Source: Chlorops oryzae (lineage: Eukaryota > Arthropoda > Insecta > Diptera > Chloropidae). From it: DNA of 64,000 nucleotides. Shown here piece after piece: positions 45,111 to 54,232 of the stretch. The DNA lies in assembly GCA_020466095.1 (NCBI GenBank), contig CM035807.1, forward strand, positions 36,826,114 to 36,890,113, written 5' to 3'. The notes under the pieces are model-generated. The model made no database searches. It had not been told where the DNA came from and worked only from the letters and a program-made list of their open reading frames with translations. Within the stretch, counting starts at the first letter, position 1; each line of letters starts with the position of its first letter. The position numbers and the translations under genes are program-made.

Positions 45111-45230
45111 CCCCTTACCTCTTCAGACGTTGAACGATCTTTTTCATTGTATAAAAACCTTTTAAGCGAGAAGCGCCAAAATTTTTTGTTTGAAAATGTA
45201 AAAGTCATATATCGTCGGCTTAAAGTGTAA
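45111..45230 (+). pseudogene. hAT-family C-terminal dimerisation fragment
   Basis: The last 40 residues of a 127-codon frame read FCPLTSSDVERSFSLYKNLL, then SEKRQNFLFENVKV. The TSxDVERxFSxYKNxLxxKRxxFxxEN pattern is typical of the C-terminal dimerisation end of one group of hAT-type transposases and related domesticated proteins. The rest of the frame upstream is hydrophobic and unrelated, and no catalytic core is present, so it is a relic inside the TIR element. Confidence 0.65.
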
Positions 45231-46044
45231 ACCTGCTAAGTCCACTTTTAACCGATTCTGACTTTTCGATGTCATTCGAAAGAAAAAAGCACACTGCATC
45301 GTCCGGCAAAAAAAATCTTTTTTAATTTCAAATTCTAAATACGGAGAAATTGGTGATGAGTAAAACTGCTAAGTCCAACTGTGGTCAAAGTTCACAACTA
45401 ACACCAACAAGTGACTCCAAGTAGACTTTGTATCATGGATTATTTTAAGGCGGCCGCTCTGGCCGCTCAAGCCACTCTTAATGTAAAATTGGCCACTCTA
45501 AATCACAGAATTGGACGCTCTTAAAATATAATTTCGTAATGAAAACTCGTCGGAAATATGACAAAAATTCTTTCTCTCTTTCTTACGGCATCCCTGATTC
45601 AAGTTATGAAACGAAAAGACTGCAAAATGTACACATATTAGCGATCGAGACATTTGCTGTTGATGTACATTAGTTCTAAGTAATAACACTTTTTAAAACA
45701 TAATGTTTTGTTTATGTTTCTTTTTCTTTTTAGTCAACGACACATTTATGTTCCTTATTTTTATTAAAATAAAATACCGTTTAAGTATGTACAAAATTTA
45801 TGAAAAAAAAAATGCATTAAAACCTATATTAAAAAAGGTCCGCTCTTAATTTTTCTTAAAATAATCTATGCTTTCTATGGTGCACAGAATCGAATTTAGA
45901 AGAGACTTCATATAGGAACAAAATAAACCATCCATATTTTGGGTCTCCTTCCCTACTTTGAAGTCTTGAAAAAAAAATGTTTTTTGTTTACCCTGTAAAG
46001 CTTTGAAATTGTTAGTTAGCAGGTTTACACTTTAAGCCGACGAT
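45211..46044. repeat. Nested 27-bp inverted repeat pair inside the TIR element
   Basis: GTCGGCTTAAAGTGTAAACC plus TGCTAA at 45212-45238 recurs inverted at 46017-46043. The intervening 0.78 kb is AT-rich. It may be a second element nested in the first, or part of an older internal inverted duplication that also copied the last codons of the hAT-like fragment. Confidence 0.55.
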
Positions 46045-46798
46045 ATTTTAATAATTCCATTGAATAAGAAATAAATTTTAACTGCATATTTTTTGGACTA
46101 TTTTCCTTGTTTTTTCGAGCTTTTTATGGGGCTTATTTTAGGGGTTTTTCGGGCTTTTTTTACTCACTCTGGTGATGAAATTCTTAAAATAGCAATCTAT
46201 GGCTTACAATGGCCAGCCAGAAATTTCTTATTTAAGACAAATTTTGGTTTAAAATTATACGTACTTTTATTGGAAAAATTGGTAATTTTTTGCTGAGATT
46301 ATTTAAATTGATTTTAAAAAAAGTTCAAGTTCGTTTTTAAATCCTATTTTTCCTGAGGTTAAATCGCTAATAAGGTATAACAAATGTACCACAGATTTGA
46401 AGTAAATTGATCGAAGATTTAAAAAAAAATTAAAAAAGCATGTCTTAATTGGACCTTTTCCATACCAAAACGGCTCCCAAAGTAAAATAATTGAAAATTT
46501 TTTCAGAATTTTTGACTTTGAGCGTTTATTTTTCACACAATAACTGCAGTTTTGACCATCAATTCAATTTTGCCCAAAAGCCTGTACAATTGGCTTTCAA
46601 ACCGCATTACAATTTTTTTTCTACAGTAAGCCACTAGCGTGGGAGAATTGTTTTTCTGGACTTAGTGCCAGAAAACTTTAAGGTCCTATAACTCCTCAGG
46701 GGTGCATTTGGGACCCCCACCTCACATACGATTTTTTGTTCATCTTGGACTCCCCTAATACCCCTGTAAAGGAATGTACTACCTGACGGGACACCCTG

Positions 46799-48129
46799 TA
46801 TAGAGAATATCGTTCAGAAAATATTACAAAAATATTTTACAAGAAATTTTGCTAAAACCAATACATGCTCCCATGGAAGATATGTTTTCATGATCATTTT
46901 TTTCTTATTCCAGAAGTAGTACAGTTTACGCAAAATACACGAAAATAGAGTTTTATGCTAAAATTAAGTATGTTAAGTTTCAATACGCAAAACCGCCTGC
47001 AACATCCTTAAAAATAGCAAATTTAAAAAACGTTGCATACTTCTCGGGTATACCTTTGATTGATATGCATCAATATGATTTTTCCGCATAGTCATATCAT
47101 GTGCATTCGTGTAACAAAGAACAAACAAGAATAAAAAATTGTTTAATCCTGCAGAAAAGTCTAACCACAGTCCAAATTATCCCTAATTCCACTGAAAAAT
47201 GTATTCCAAATAAAAGGCGTATTTTCGACTGCGGCCCCAGAAACTTTGTTTACTTTTCGATAGTTATATCACTGTAGAAAGCATTTTTAAGGTTCCTGTT
47301 ACGGAGTGTCCTTGAGATATCCTTGAAAGATATTTTTTTGGTTATAGTAATGATGAAACAAACGTTGGCTGATGATAATATAGAAGGGAATAAAAAAAAT
47401 GTTTTTGATTTTACACTCAGAACAATTTTCAAATAAAAAAAATTTAACCAGTTCTTTCAGTGTATTCCAGTTTTTGTAACAATTCTTGAATGTTTTGAAA
47501 AAAAACCACTCATTATACCCGACACACTCTATTTCAAGGATATATTACGTTTGTGGGGTTGCGTATAAAACCTACAACCAGTCGAGATAGACCAATCAAA
47601 ATATAAGTATATAGAAATGATCAGCGACCCCAGGAGATTCGATTTATCCATGTCCGTCTGTCTGTCTGTCTGTACTAGAGCCTGTCACAAAAATCGCAAA
47701 AGCTAAAAAAAAATCGGAGAATTTCGAGATAATGTTATGAAACAACTTTTGTCGAAATAGGCTTCGAGAGCCGAATCACTATGGTAATAGTTCTTTACCC
47801 TTTGACTTGAAAATTTTCGGAGCTGGCGTGAAAAACTTTTCATACAAAATTTGGCAGGTCATTTTCGAGGCTCGTAGATTTTTGAGGTTGTGAGGTTTTT
47901 GAGGCAAATACACGTTTAAGGGAAGACCCCTAATATCGTCAAATGTGTTAATTCCTCCTTACAAATTACTTTAGTAGGGGACCCCGAGATGCTAAATTTG
48001 CAGTTAGTAAAGCGTCATGGAAACTTATTGGATTGTCAAGTTTACGTTCTTAAACAAAAATAAGTCTATGTAAAGTTTTCCATTTTAATGGGGATGAAGC
48101 GTGTAAGAATGGTCAAAAATGTAAAAAAA
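46799..48129. other. Right-arm sequence with a degenerate HINE-b fragment
   Basis: Reverse partner of about 12008-13345. HINE-b blocks lie at about 47512-47690 (TTATACCCGACACACTC, ATTTATCCATGTCCGTCTG). No gene is seen. Confidence 0.6.
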
Positions 48130-48938
48130 ACAAGTAAGAAAGCTAAAGTCGGTCAAGCCCGACTTTGAAATACCCAGCGTCCCGACATTATGAGCGCACT
48201 ATGTTTTGCTTCTCTATTTGTGGGCGTGGCAGTGGGAGGGCAACATATATTATTTCCGTACATCTTTCATTCGCCTTGGTGAACCTATGTTGCGAATTTG
48301 AAGCTTCTACGCCGTTTACTTCGGAAGTTATGAAAATTCTCTATTTGTGGGCGTGACAGTGGGCGGGCTATACAAATTTTTATTCCTACACCTTTCATTT
48401 GTCTTGGTCAACCTATGCTGCGAATTTGAAGCTTCTACGCCTTTTACTTCACAAGTTACGATAAGCCTTTATTTTTGAGCTTATTTGTGGGCGTGGCTCG
48501 AGGAGGGCGGCGTCTATTTTTTGCCAGGATATGTCATTTTTCGTAGTTTACCAGCACACCAAATATCAATGGAATGTGTTGAGTGGTTCGCAAGTTACAA
48601 GCATTTTATTGAAAACACAATAAATTCATTTGTGGGCGTGGCAGTGGGCGGATGTCTCCCATTTTTACTTAGGATCATTCTCGGACCCCGATATACATGT
48701 GTGCCAAATTTCGACTTCATTGGTTCAGCCGTTTCGGAGGAGATCCGACCACGGACGGACGGACAGACGGACAGACGGACAGACGGACAGACGGTCAGAC
48801 GGACAGACGGACATGTCTAAATCGATTCAGTTTTCGATCCTGATCATTTCTATATATATTTTTCTATATCTCCGGAGCTTAATTCTCCCTGTTACAAGAT
48901 TTGCACAAAACTAATATACCCCGCTTACGCTGGGTATA
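48130..48938 (-). mobile_element. HINE-a element, 809 bp, right arm only
   Basis: The ends are ACAAGTAAGAAAGCTAAAG and TTACGCTGGGTATA. The interior has five GTGGGCGTGG blocks, a CCGTTTCGGAGGAGATCC block and a GACGGACA run of about 70 bp. The host site is an A-run: the left arm shows 11 T at 11997-12007 where here 8 plus 5 A flank the CAAG...GGTAT core. The element therefore adds exactly one A at each end and has inserted between two A (T and T on the element strand) without target duplication. Confidence 0.9.
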
Positions 48939-49219
48939 AAAATGGACACATTGCAATACTCGAGCGCATCAGACATTGATACAGTAAACGCGCTTTATGT
49001 TCCTGATAACCAAAAATAAAAAAATGAACAAGTAAAGAAGTTTACATCGGCAAAGCCGATTGCACACATACCTTTTCCTCAGCCTAAAATATGTTAAAAC
49101 ATTACCTTAACGAAAATTCCTGCCGTTTTCGTTGTTCTAGCTTGGATATCTATTTATACCTTATCTGTACTTCGATTTAGCTTCTAAAACTCGAGATTAT
49201 TATTAAGCAAAAAAAAAAT

Positions 49220-50301
49220 CGCGAATGGTGGTCATGGTCAAATTTTAACCCTTAGAGGACATTTTGTTTAGCTGCGAAATACTAAATTGAAAATAGTGAA
49301 AATCAAATTTTTGCGAATTTCGCGAATGGTGGTCATGATAAATTTTTAACCCTTAGAGGACATTTTGTTTAGCTGCGAAATACTAAATTGAAAATAGTGA
49401 AAATCAAATTTTTGCAAATTTCGCGAATGGTGGTCTTGATAAATTTTTAACCCTTAGAGGACATTTTGTTTAGCTGCGAAATACTCAATTTAAAATAGTG
49501 AAAATCAAATTTTTGCGAATTTCGCGAATGGTGGTCATGATAAATTTTTAACCCTTAGAGGACATTTTGTTTAGCTGCGAAATACTAAATTCAAAATAGT
49601 GAAAATCAAATTTTTGCGAATTTCGCGAATGGTGGTCTTGATAAATTTTTAACCCTTAGAGGACATTTTGTTTAGCTGCGAAATACTCAATTTAAAATAG
49701 TGAAAATCAAATTTTTGCGAATTTCGCGAATGGTGGTCATGATAAATTTTTAACCCTTAGAGGACATTTTGTTTAGCTGCGAAATACTAAATTCAAAATA
49801 GTGAAAATCAAATTTTTGCGAATTTCGCGAATGGTGGTCTTGATAAATTTTTAACCCTTAGAGGACATTTTGTTTAGCTGCGAAATACTCAATTTAAAAT
49901 AGTGAAAATCAAATTTTTGCGAATTTCGCGAATGGTGGTCATGATAAATTTTTAACCCTTAGAGGACATTTTGTTTAGCTGCGAAATACTAAATTCAAAA
50001 TAGTGAAAATCAAATTTTTGCGAATTTCGCGAATGGTGGTCTTGATAAATTTTTAACCCTTAGAGGACATTTTGTTTAGCTGCGAAATACTCAATTTAAA
50101 ATAGTGAAAATCAAATTTTTGCGAATTTCGCGAATGGTGGTCATGATAAATTTTTAACCCTTAGAGGACATTTTGTTTAGCTGCGAAATACTAAATTCAA
50201 AATAGTGAAAATCAAATTTTTGCGAATTTCGCGAATGGTGGTCTTGATAAATTTTTAACCCTTAGAGGACATTTTGTTTAGCTGCGAAATACTCAATTTA
50301 A
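49220..50301. repeat. 101-bp satellite array, block 1, with dimeric periodicity
   Basis: About 10.7 monomers of 101 bp start at CGCGAATGGTGGTC (starts at 49220, 49321, 49422, 49523 and so on). Two variants alternate strictly after the first units: A (GGTCATGAT with ACTAAATTC) and B (GGTCTTGAT with ACTCAATTT), giving a 202-bp higher-order unit. The array ends at a TTAA where a MITE sits. Near identity between units points to recent unequal exchange or rolling-circle amplification. Confidence 0.96.
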
Positions 50302-50772
50302 CCCTCTAGCATGCAAAATTGAACGGCTAGAAATTTTTTGACGAAAAATTTTTTCTAAAATAGTTTGGGTGCGTGGAATCCGAATCTGATGTTGAAATCC
50401 GAAAAAAAAATTATCTGTCGACCGCCAGGTGAAAAAATCGAAAAACAGCCCCCTCTAAAAATCTTGCGAAAAAAAATATTTAATATAATAAAATAAGAAA
50501 TTAATCGAAAGTAGAAGGTTCAAATCACTCAGAAAATATTATTTCACATGATTCGGCAAACAAAAGCAAAAGTTTTGGTTGTTTGAAAATTTAAAAAACA
50601 AGTGTACGAAAAGTTTTTACGTGCTAATTTCTTGGTTAACGCATTCAAATGACTGTAAAAACTCAACCAAACGTCACAGAGACTTCAGTGATCGCTCAAA
50701 ATGTGCTCAGAGACTTGCCAGATGCTAATAATCATATTGACATACAAATAAATCAACGGATTTGCTGCCATT

Positions 50773-50780
<8 letters not shown>
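50302..50780 (+). mobile_element. piggyBac-type MITE, copy 1, cut off by a homopolymer
   Basis: It starts CCCTCTAGCATGC right after TTAA (50298-50301) and matches copies 2 and 3 up to TTTAGCTTTT, then dissolves into a T run. The right terminal repeat is missing. See the homopolymer entry. Confidence 0.85.
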
Positions 50781-50829
<49 letters not shown>

Positions 50830-50850
50830 CCCCCCCCCCCCCCCCCCCCC
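50781..50850. other. T/C homopolymer block, probable assembly artefact
   Basis: An uninterrupted T run (with the native four T about 53 long, ending at 50829) is followed directly by 21 C (50830-50850). Compared with the sister block, about 176 bases of MITE tail and satellite (equivalent to 51801-51976) are absent and replaced by these 70 bases. Confidence 0.8.
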
Positions 50851-51323
50851 GAATGGTGGTCATGATAAATTTTTAACCCTTAGAGGACATTTTGTTTAGC
50901 TGCGAAATACTAAATTCAAAATAGTGAAAATCAATTTTTGCGAATTTCGCGAATGGTGGTCTTGATAAATTTTTAACCCTTAGAGGACATTTTGTTTAGC
51001 TGCGAAATACTCAATTTAAAATAGTGAAAATCAAATTTTTGCGAATTTCGCGAATGGTGGTCATGATAAATTTTTAACCCTTAGAGGACATTTTGTTTAG
51101 CTGCGAAATACTCAATTTAAAATAGTGAAAATCAAATTTTTGCGAATTTCGCGAATGGTGGTCATGATAAATTTTTAACCCTTAGAGGACATTTTGTTTA
51201 GCTGCGAAATACTAAATTCAAAATAGTGAAAATCAAATTTTTGCGAATTTCGCGAATGGTGGTCTTGATAAATATTTTAACCCTTAGAGGACATTTTGTT
51301 TAGCTGCGAAATACTCAATTTAA
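50851..51323. repeat. 101-bp satellite array, block 2
   Basis: About 4.7 monomers. The order of variants, including a monomer with a missing A (TCAATTTTTGCG) and one with an altered ATAAATATTTTAACC, repeats in block 3, so both blocks derive from one larger unit. Confidence 0.93.
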
Positions 51324-51839
51324 CCCTCTAGCATGCAAAATTGAACGGCTAGAAATTTTTTGACGAAAAATTTTTTCTAAAATAGTTTGGGTGCGTGGAA
51401 TCCGAATCTGATGTTGAAATCCGAAAAAAAATTATCTGTCGACCGCCAGGTGAAAAAATCGAAAAACCGCCCCCTCTAAAAATCTTGCGAAAAAAATATT
51501 TAATATAATAAAATAAGAAATTAATCGAAAGTAGAAGGTTCAAATCACTCAGAAAATATTATTTCACATGATTCGGCAAACAAAAGCAAAAGTTTTGGTT
51601 GTTTGAAAATTTAAAAAACAAGTGTACGAAAAGTTTTTACGTGCTAATTTCTTGGTTAACGCATTCAAATGACTGTAAAAACTCAACCAAACGTCACAGA
51701 GACTTCAGTGATCGCTCAAAATGTGCTCAGAGACTTGCCAGATGCTAATAATCATATTGACATACAAATAAATCAACGGATTTGCTGCCATTTAGCTTTT
51801 ATTGATGCCCGCCTGAGGGCGGTCTTACATGCTAGAGGG
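51324..51839 (+). mobile_element. piggyBac-type MITE, copy 2, 516 bp
   Basis: The ends CCCTCTAGCATG and CATGCTAGAGGG are perfect inverted repeats flanked by TTAA on both sides (51320-51323, 51840-51843). CCC termini plus TTAA duplication define piggyBac-type elements. The satellite monomer itself contains that TTAA (CAATTTAAAATAG), so the insertion point is clear. A 59-codon frame (MTVKTQPNVTETS...) is open in this copy and may be a relic of coding sequence, but I recognise no transposase motif. Confidence 0.93.
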
Positions 51840-52448
51840 TTAAAATAGTGAAAATCAAATTTTTGCGAATTTTGGGAATGGTGGTCATGATAAATTTTTA
51901 ACCCTTAGAGGACATTTTGTTTAGCTGCGAAATACTAAATTCAAAATAGTGAAAATCAAATTTTTGCGAATTTCGCGAATGGTGGTCATGATAAATTTTT
52001 AACCCTTAGAGGACATTTTGTTTAGCTGCGAAATACTAAATTCAAAATAGTGAAAATCAATTTTTGCGAATTTCGCGAATGGTGGTCTTGATAAATTTTT
52101 AACCCTTAGAGGACATTTTGTTTAGCTGCGAAATACTCAATTTAAAATAGTGAAAATCAAATTTTTGCGAATTTCGCGAATGGTGGTCATGATAAATTTT
52201 TAACCCTTAGAGGACATTTTGTTTAGCTGCGAAATACTCAATTTAAAATAGTGAAAATCAAATTTTTGCGAATTTCGCGAATGGTGGTCATGATAAATTT
52301 TTAACCCTTAGAGGACATTTTGTTTAGCTGCGAAATACTAAATTCAAAATAGTGAAAATCAAATTTTTGCGAATTTCGCGAATGGTGGTCTTGATAAATA
52401 TTTAACCCTTAGAGGACATTTTGTTTAGCTGCGAAATACTCAATTTAA
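51840..52448. repeat. 101-bp satellite array, block 3
   Basis: Six monomers (609 bp). The first carries GAATTTTGGGAATGG where others have GAATTTCGCGAATGG. The same variant follows MITE copy 3, which supports amplification of MITE and satellite together. Confidence 0.94.
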
Positions 52449-52967
52449 CCCTCTAGCATGCAAAATTGAACGGCTAGAAATTTTTTGACGAAAAATTTTT
52501 TCTAAAATAGTTTTGGGTGCGTGGAATCCGAATCTGATGTTGAAATCCGAAAAAAAATTATCTGTCGACCGCCAGGTGAAAAAATCGAAAAACCGCCCCC
52601 TCTAAAAATCTTGCGAAAAAAATATTTAATATAATAAAATAAGAAATTATTCGAAAGTAGAAGGTTCAAATCACTCAGAAAAATATTATTTCACATGATT
52701 CGGCAAACAAAAGCAAAAGTTTTGGTTGTTTGAAAATTTAAAAAACAAGTGTACGAAAAGTTTTTTACGTGCTAATTTCTTGGTTAACGCATTCAAATGA
52801 CTGTAAAAACTCAACCAAACGTCACAGAGACTTCAGTGATCGCTCAAAATGTGCTCAGAGACTTGCCAGATGCTAATAATCATATTGACATACAAATAAA
52901 TCAACGGATTTGCTGCCATTTAGCTTTTATTGATGCCCGCCTGAGGGCGGTCTTACATGCTAGAGGG
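52449..52967 (+). mobile_element. piggyBac-type MITE, copy 3, 519 bp
   Basis: Same ends, same TTAA flanks (52445-52448, 52968-52971) and same position in the monomer as copy 2, with only scattered single-base differences. The distance between the starts of copies 2 and 3 is 1125 bp. Confidence 0.93.
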
Positions 52968-53013
52968 TTAAAATAGTGAAAATCAAATTTTTGCGAATTT
53001 TGGGAATGGTGGT

Positions 53014-53262
53014 CAGGCGCGCAGCCAGGGGAGGGTTTTGGGGGTTCAAACCCCCCCCCAAATTAAGGAAAAAATACACCTCACAGCCGCTTACATTTCT
53101 ACACCGCCGTCCTACAATTTCCGACACATAAAAATGTAAAATATTTATGTAAATATATTTTAATTATCTATTTTATAAGCTTTTTACGAAAATAAAAACA
53201 AAAAATATTTAGAAAAAATTTCTGCGAACCCCCCCCAAATTGAAATCCTGGCTGCGCGCCTG
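53014..53262. mobile_element. hAT-type MITE, 249 bp, inserted in the satellite
   Basis: The inverted ends are CAGGCGCGCAGCCAGG and CCTGGCTGCGCGCCTG. The 8-bp duplication ATGGTGGT flanks it (53006-53013 and 53263-53270), which is diagnostic of the hAT superfamily. C-runs occur just inside both ends. No coding capacity. It is the last event in this nest because it interrupts the monomer following MITE copy 3. Confidence 0.94.
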
Positions 53263-53580
53263 ATGGTGGTCATGATAAATTTTTAACCCTTAGAGGACAT
53301 TTTGTTTAGCTGCGAAATACTAAATTCAAAATAGTGAAAATCAAATTTTTGCGAATTTCGCGAATGGTGGTCATGATAAATTTTTAACCCTTAGAGGACA
53401 TTTTGTTTAGCTGCGAAATACTAAATTCAAAATAGTGAAAATCAAATTTTTGCGAATTTCGCGAATGGTGGTCTTGATAAATTTTTAACCCTTAGAGGAC
53501 ATTTTGTTTAGCTGCGAAATACTAAATTCAAAATAGTGAAAATCAATTTTTTGCGAATTTCGCGAATGGTGGTCATGGTC
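53263..53580. repeat. 101-bp satellite array, block 4 (terminal)
   Basis: About three monomers. The last one decays into HINE body (GGTCATGGTCAAAATTTAAC, then CATAAGTGACGAC). The very first monomer at 49220 also has GGTCATGGTCAAATTTTAAC, so the original single-copy HINE sequence is visible at both array edges. Confidence 0.92.
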
Positions 53581-54007
53581 AAAATTTAACCATAAGTGAC
53601 GACTTTATTTGGCGGCAAAATACATAATCGGAAGAAGCAAAAAAAAAATCATTTTTGTATACAGATATGAGAATAAGAGAAAAAGTGTTTTTTTCTTATA
53701 TGTAGGATGATGACCATAGTTATAGCGATGTCGCAATTTTTTTTCAGCGAAAGCTTAAGTCTACATGGTAGCTATACACACACCAAATTTCAATAAGCTG
53801 GGATGTATAGTAAAAAAGTTATCCAGGAAAAACCTTAAAAATCGTGATTTTTGAAACTTCTGAACCACTTCCCACGACCCAAAGAGGGACTACGAAAACA
53901 ATTTTTATGCAGTTTTTCGGACATTTACCTGGTTCATGTCCATGCCGAATTTCAATATGATATCTTTCATGGCTTAGGAGTTAATTACGAAAAACTAAAG
54001 TGTGACC

Positions 54008-54102
<95 letters not shown>
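54008..54102. repeat. (GACA)n microsatellite in the HINE
   Basis: About 24 uninterrupted GACA units, or GTCT on the element strand. A GTCY run near the 5' hairpin is a regular component of DINE-1-like elements. The long frames over it are translation artefacts of the repeat. Confidence 0.97.
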
Positions 54103-54103
<1 letters not shown>

Positions 54104-54232
54104 TGGCTAGATCGACTCCTCTGGTCACCCTGATCAAGAATATATATATATGTCTATATCTATCGCGACTCCTTTGGTATGTTACATACTCCGAGCCAAA
54201 CTTCATATACCCTTTCCTTCGGAAAAGGTATA

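Larger units (their letters stand above)
44272..46798. mobile_element. Long-TIR DNA element, 2527 bp, with hAT-like transposase relic
   Basis: The ends read CAGAGTGTCCCGTCAGGTAG and, inverted, CAGGGTGTCCCGTCAGGTAG. The inverted repeats extend about 484 bp on each side (44272-44755 and 46315-46798). The left arm has the empty site TATATA (13346-13351), while here TATA flanks each end, so only TA was added. CAGNG ends suit hAT, but hAT makes 8-bp duplications, so the class is uncertain. Long TIRs and internal decay point to a non-autonomous copy. Confidence 0.88.
49028..54232 (-). mobile_element. Giant HINE with satellite core and nested MITEs, 5205 bp
   Basis: The ends are ACAAGTAAAGAAGTTTACAT at 49028 and CCTTCGGAAAAGGTATA at 54232. 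The latter pairs with TATACCCTTTCC to form the terminal hairpin. A (GACA)n run lies 130 bp inside that end, as in other HINEs. The left arm has the unoccupied site at 11910-11911 (AATAAGAACAAG), so the limits are exact. Between the two ends a 101-bp satellite has expanded to over 2.3 kb and has picked up three piggyBac-type MITEs and one hAT MITE. It is a different HINE family from HINE-a and HINE-b. Confidence 0.92.

Noticed and set aside
48485..48820. Frames reading MWAWLEEGGV or MVNICCEFEAST (also near 16801, 33491, 62536)
   Set aside because: They are repeated translations of the GTGGGCGTGG and GACGGAC blocks of HINE-a.
51669..51848. 59-codon frame in the piggyBac-type MITE as a functional peptide
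   Set aside because: It is open in more than one copy only because the copies were amplified together, it runs into the satellite for its stop, and no transposase motif is visible.
49220..53580. Regularly spaced repeats resembling a CRISPR array
   Set aside because: The unit is a head-to-tail 101-bp satellite without unique spacers, in a eukaryotic transposon context.
54008..54102. Long open frames on both strands over the (GACA)n run (169 and 85 codons)
   Set aside because: They are translations of a tetranucleotide repeat inside a HINE, with no independent coding signal.
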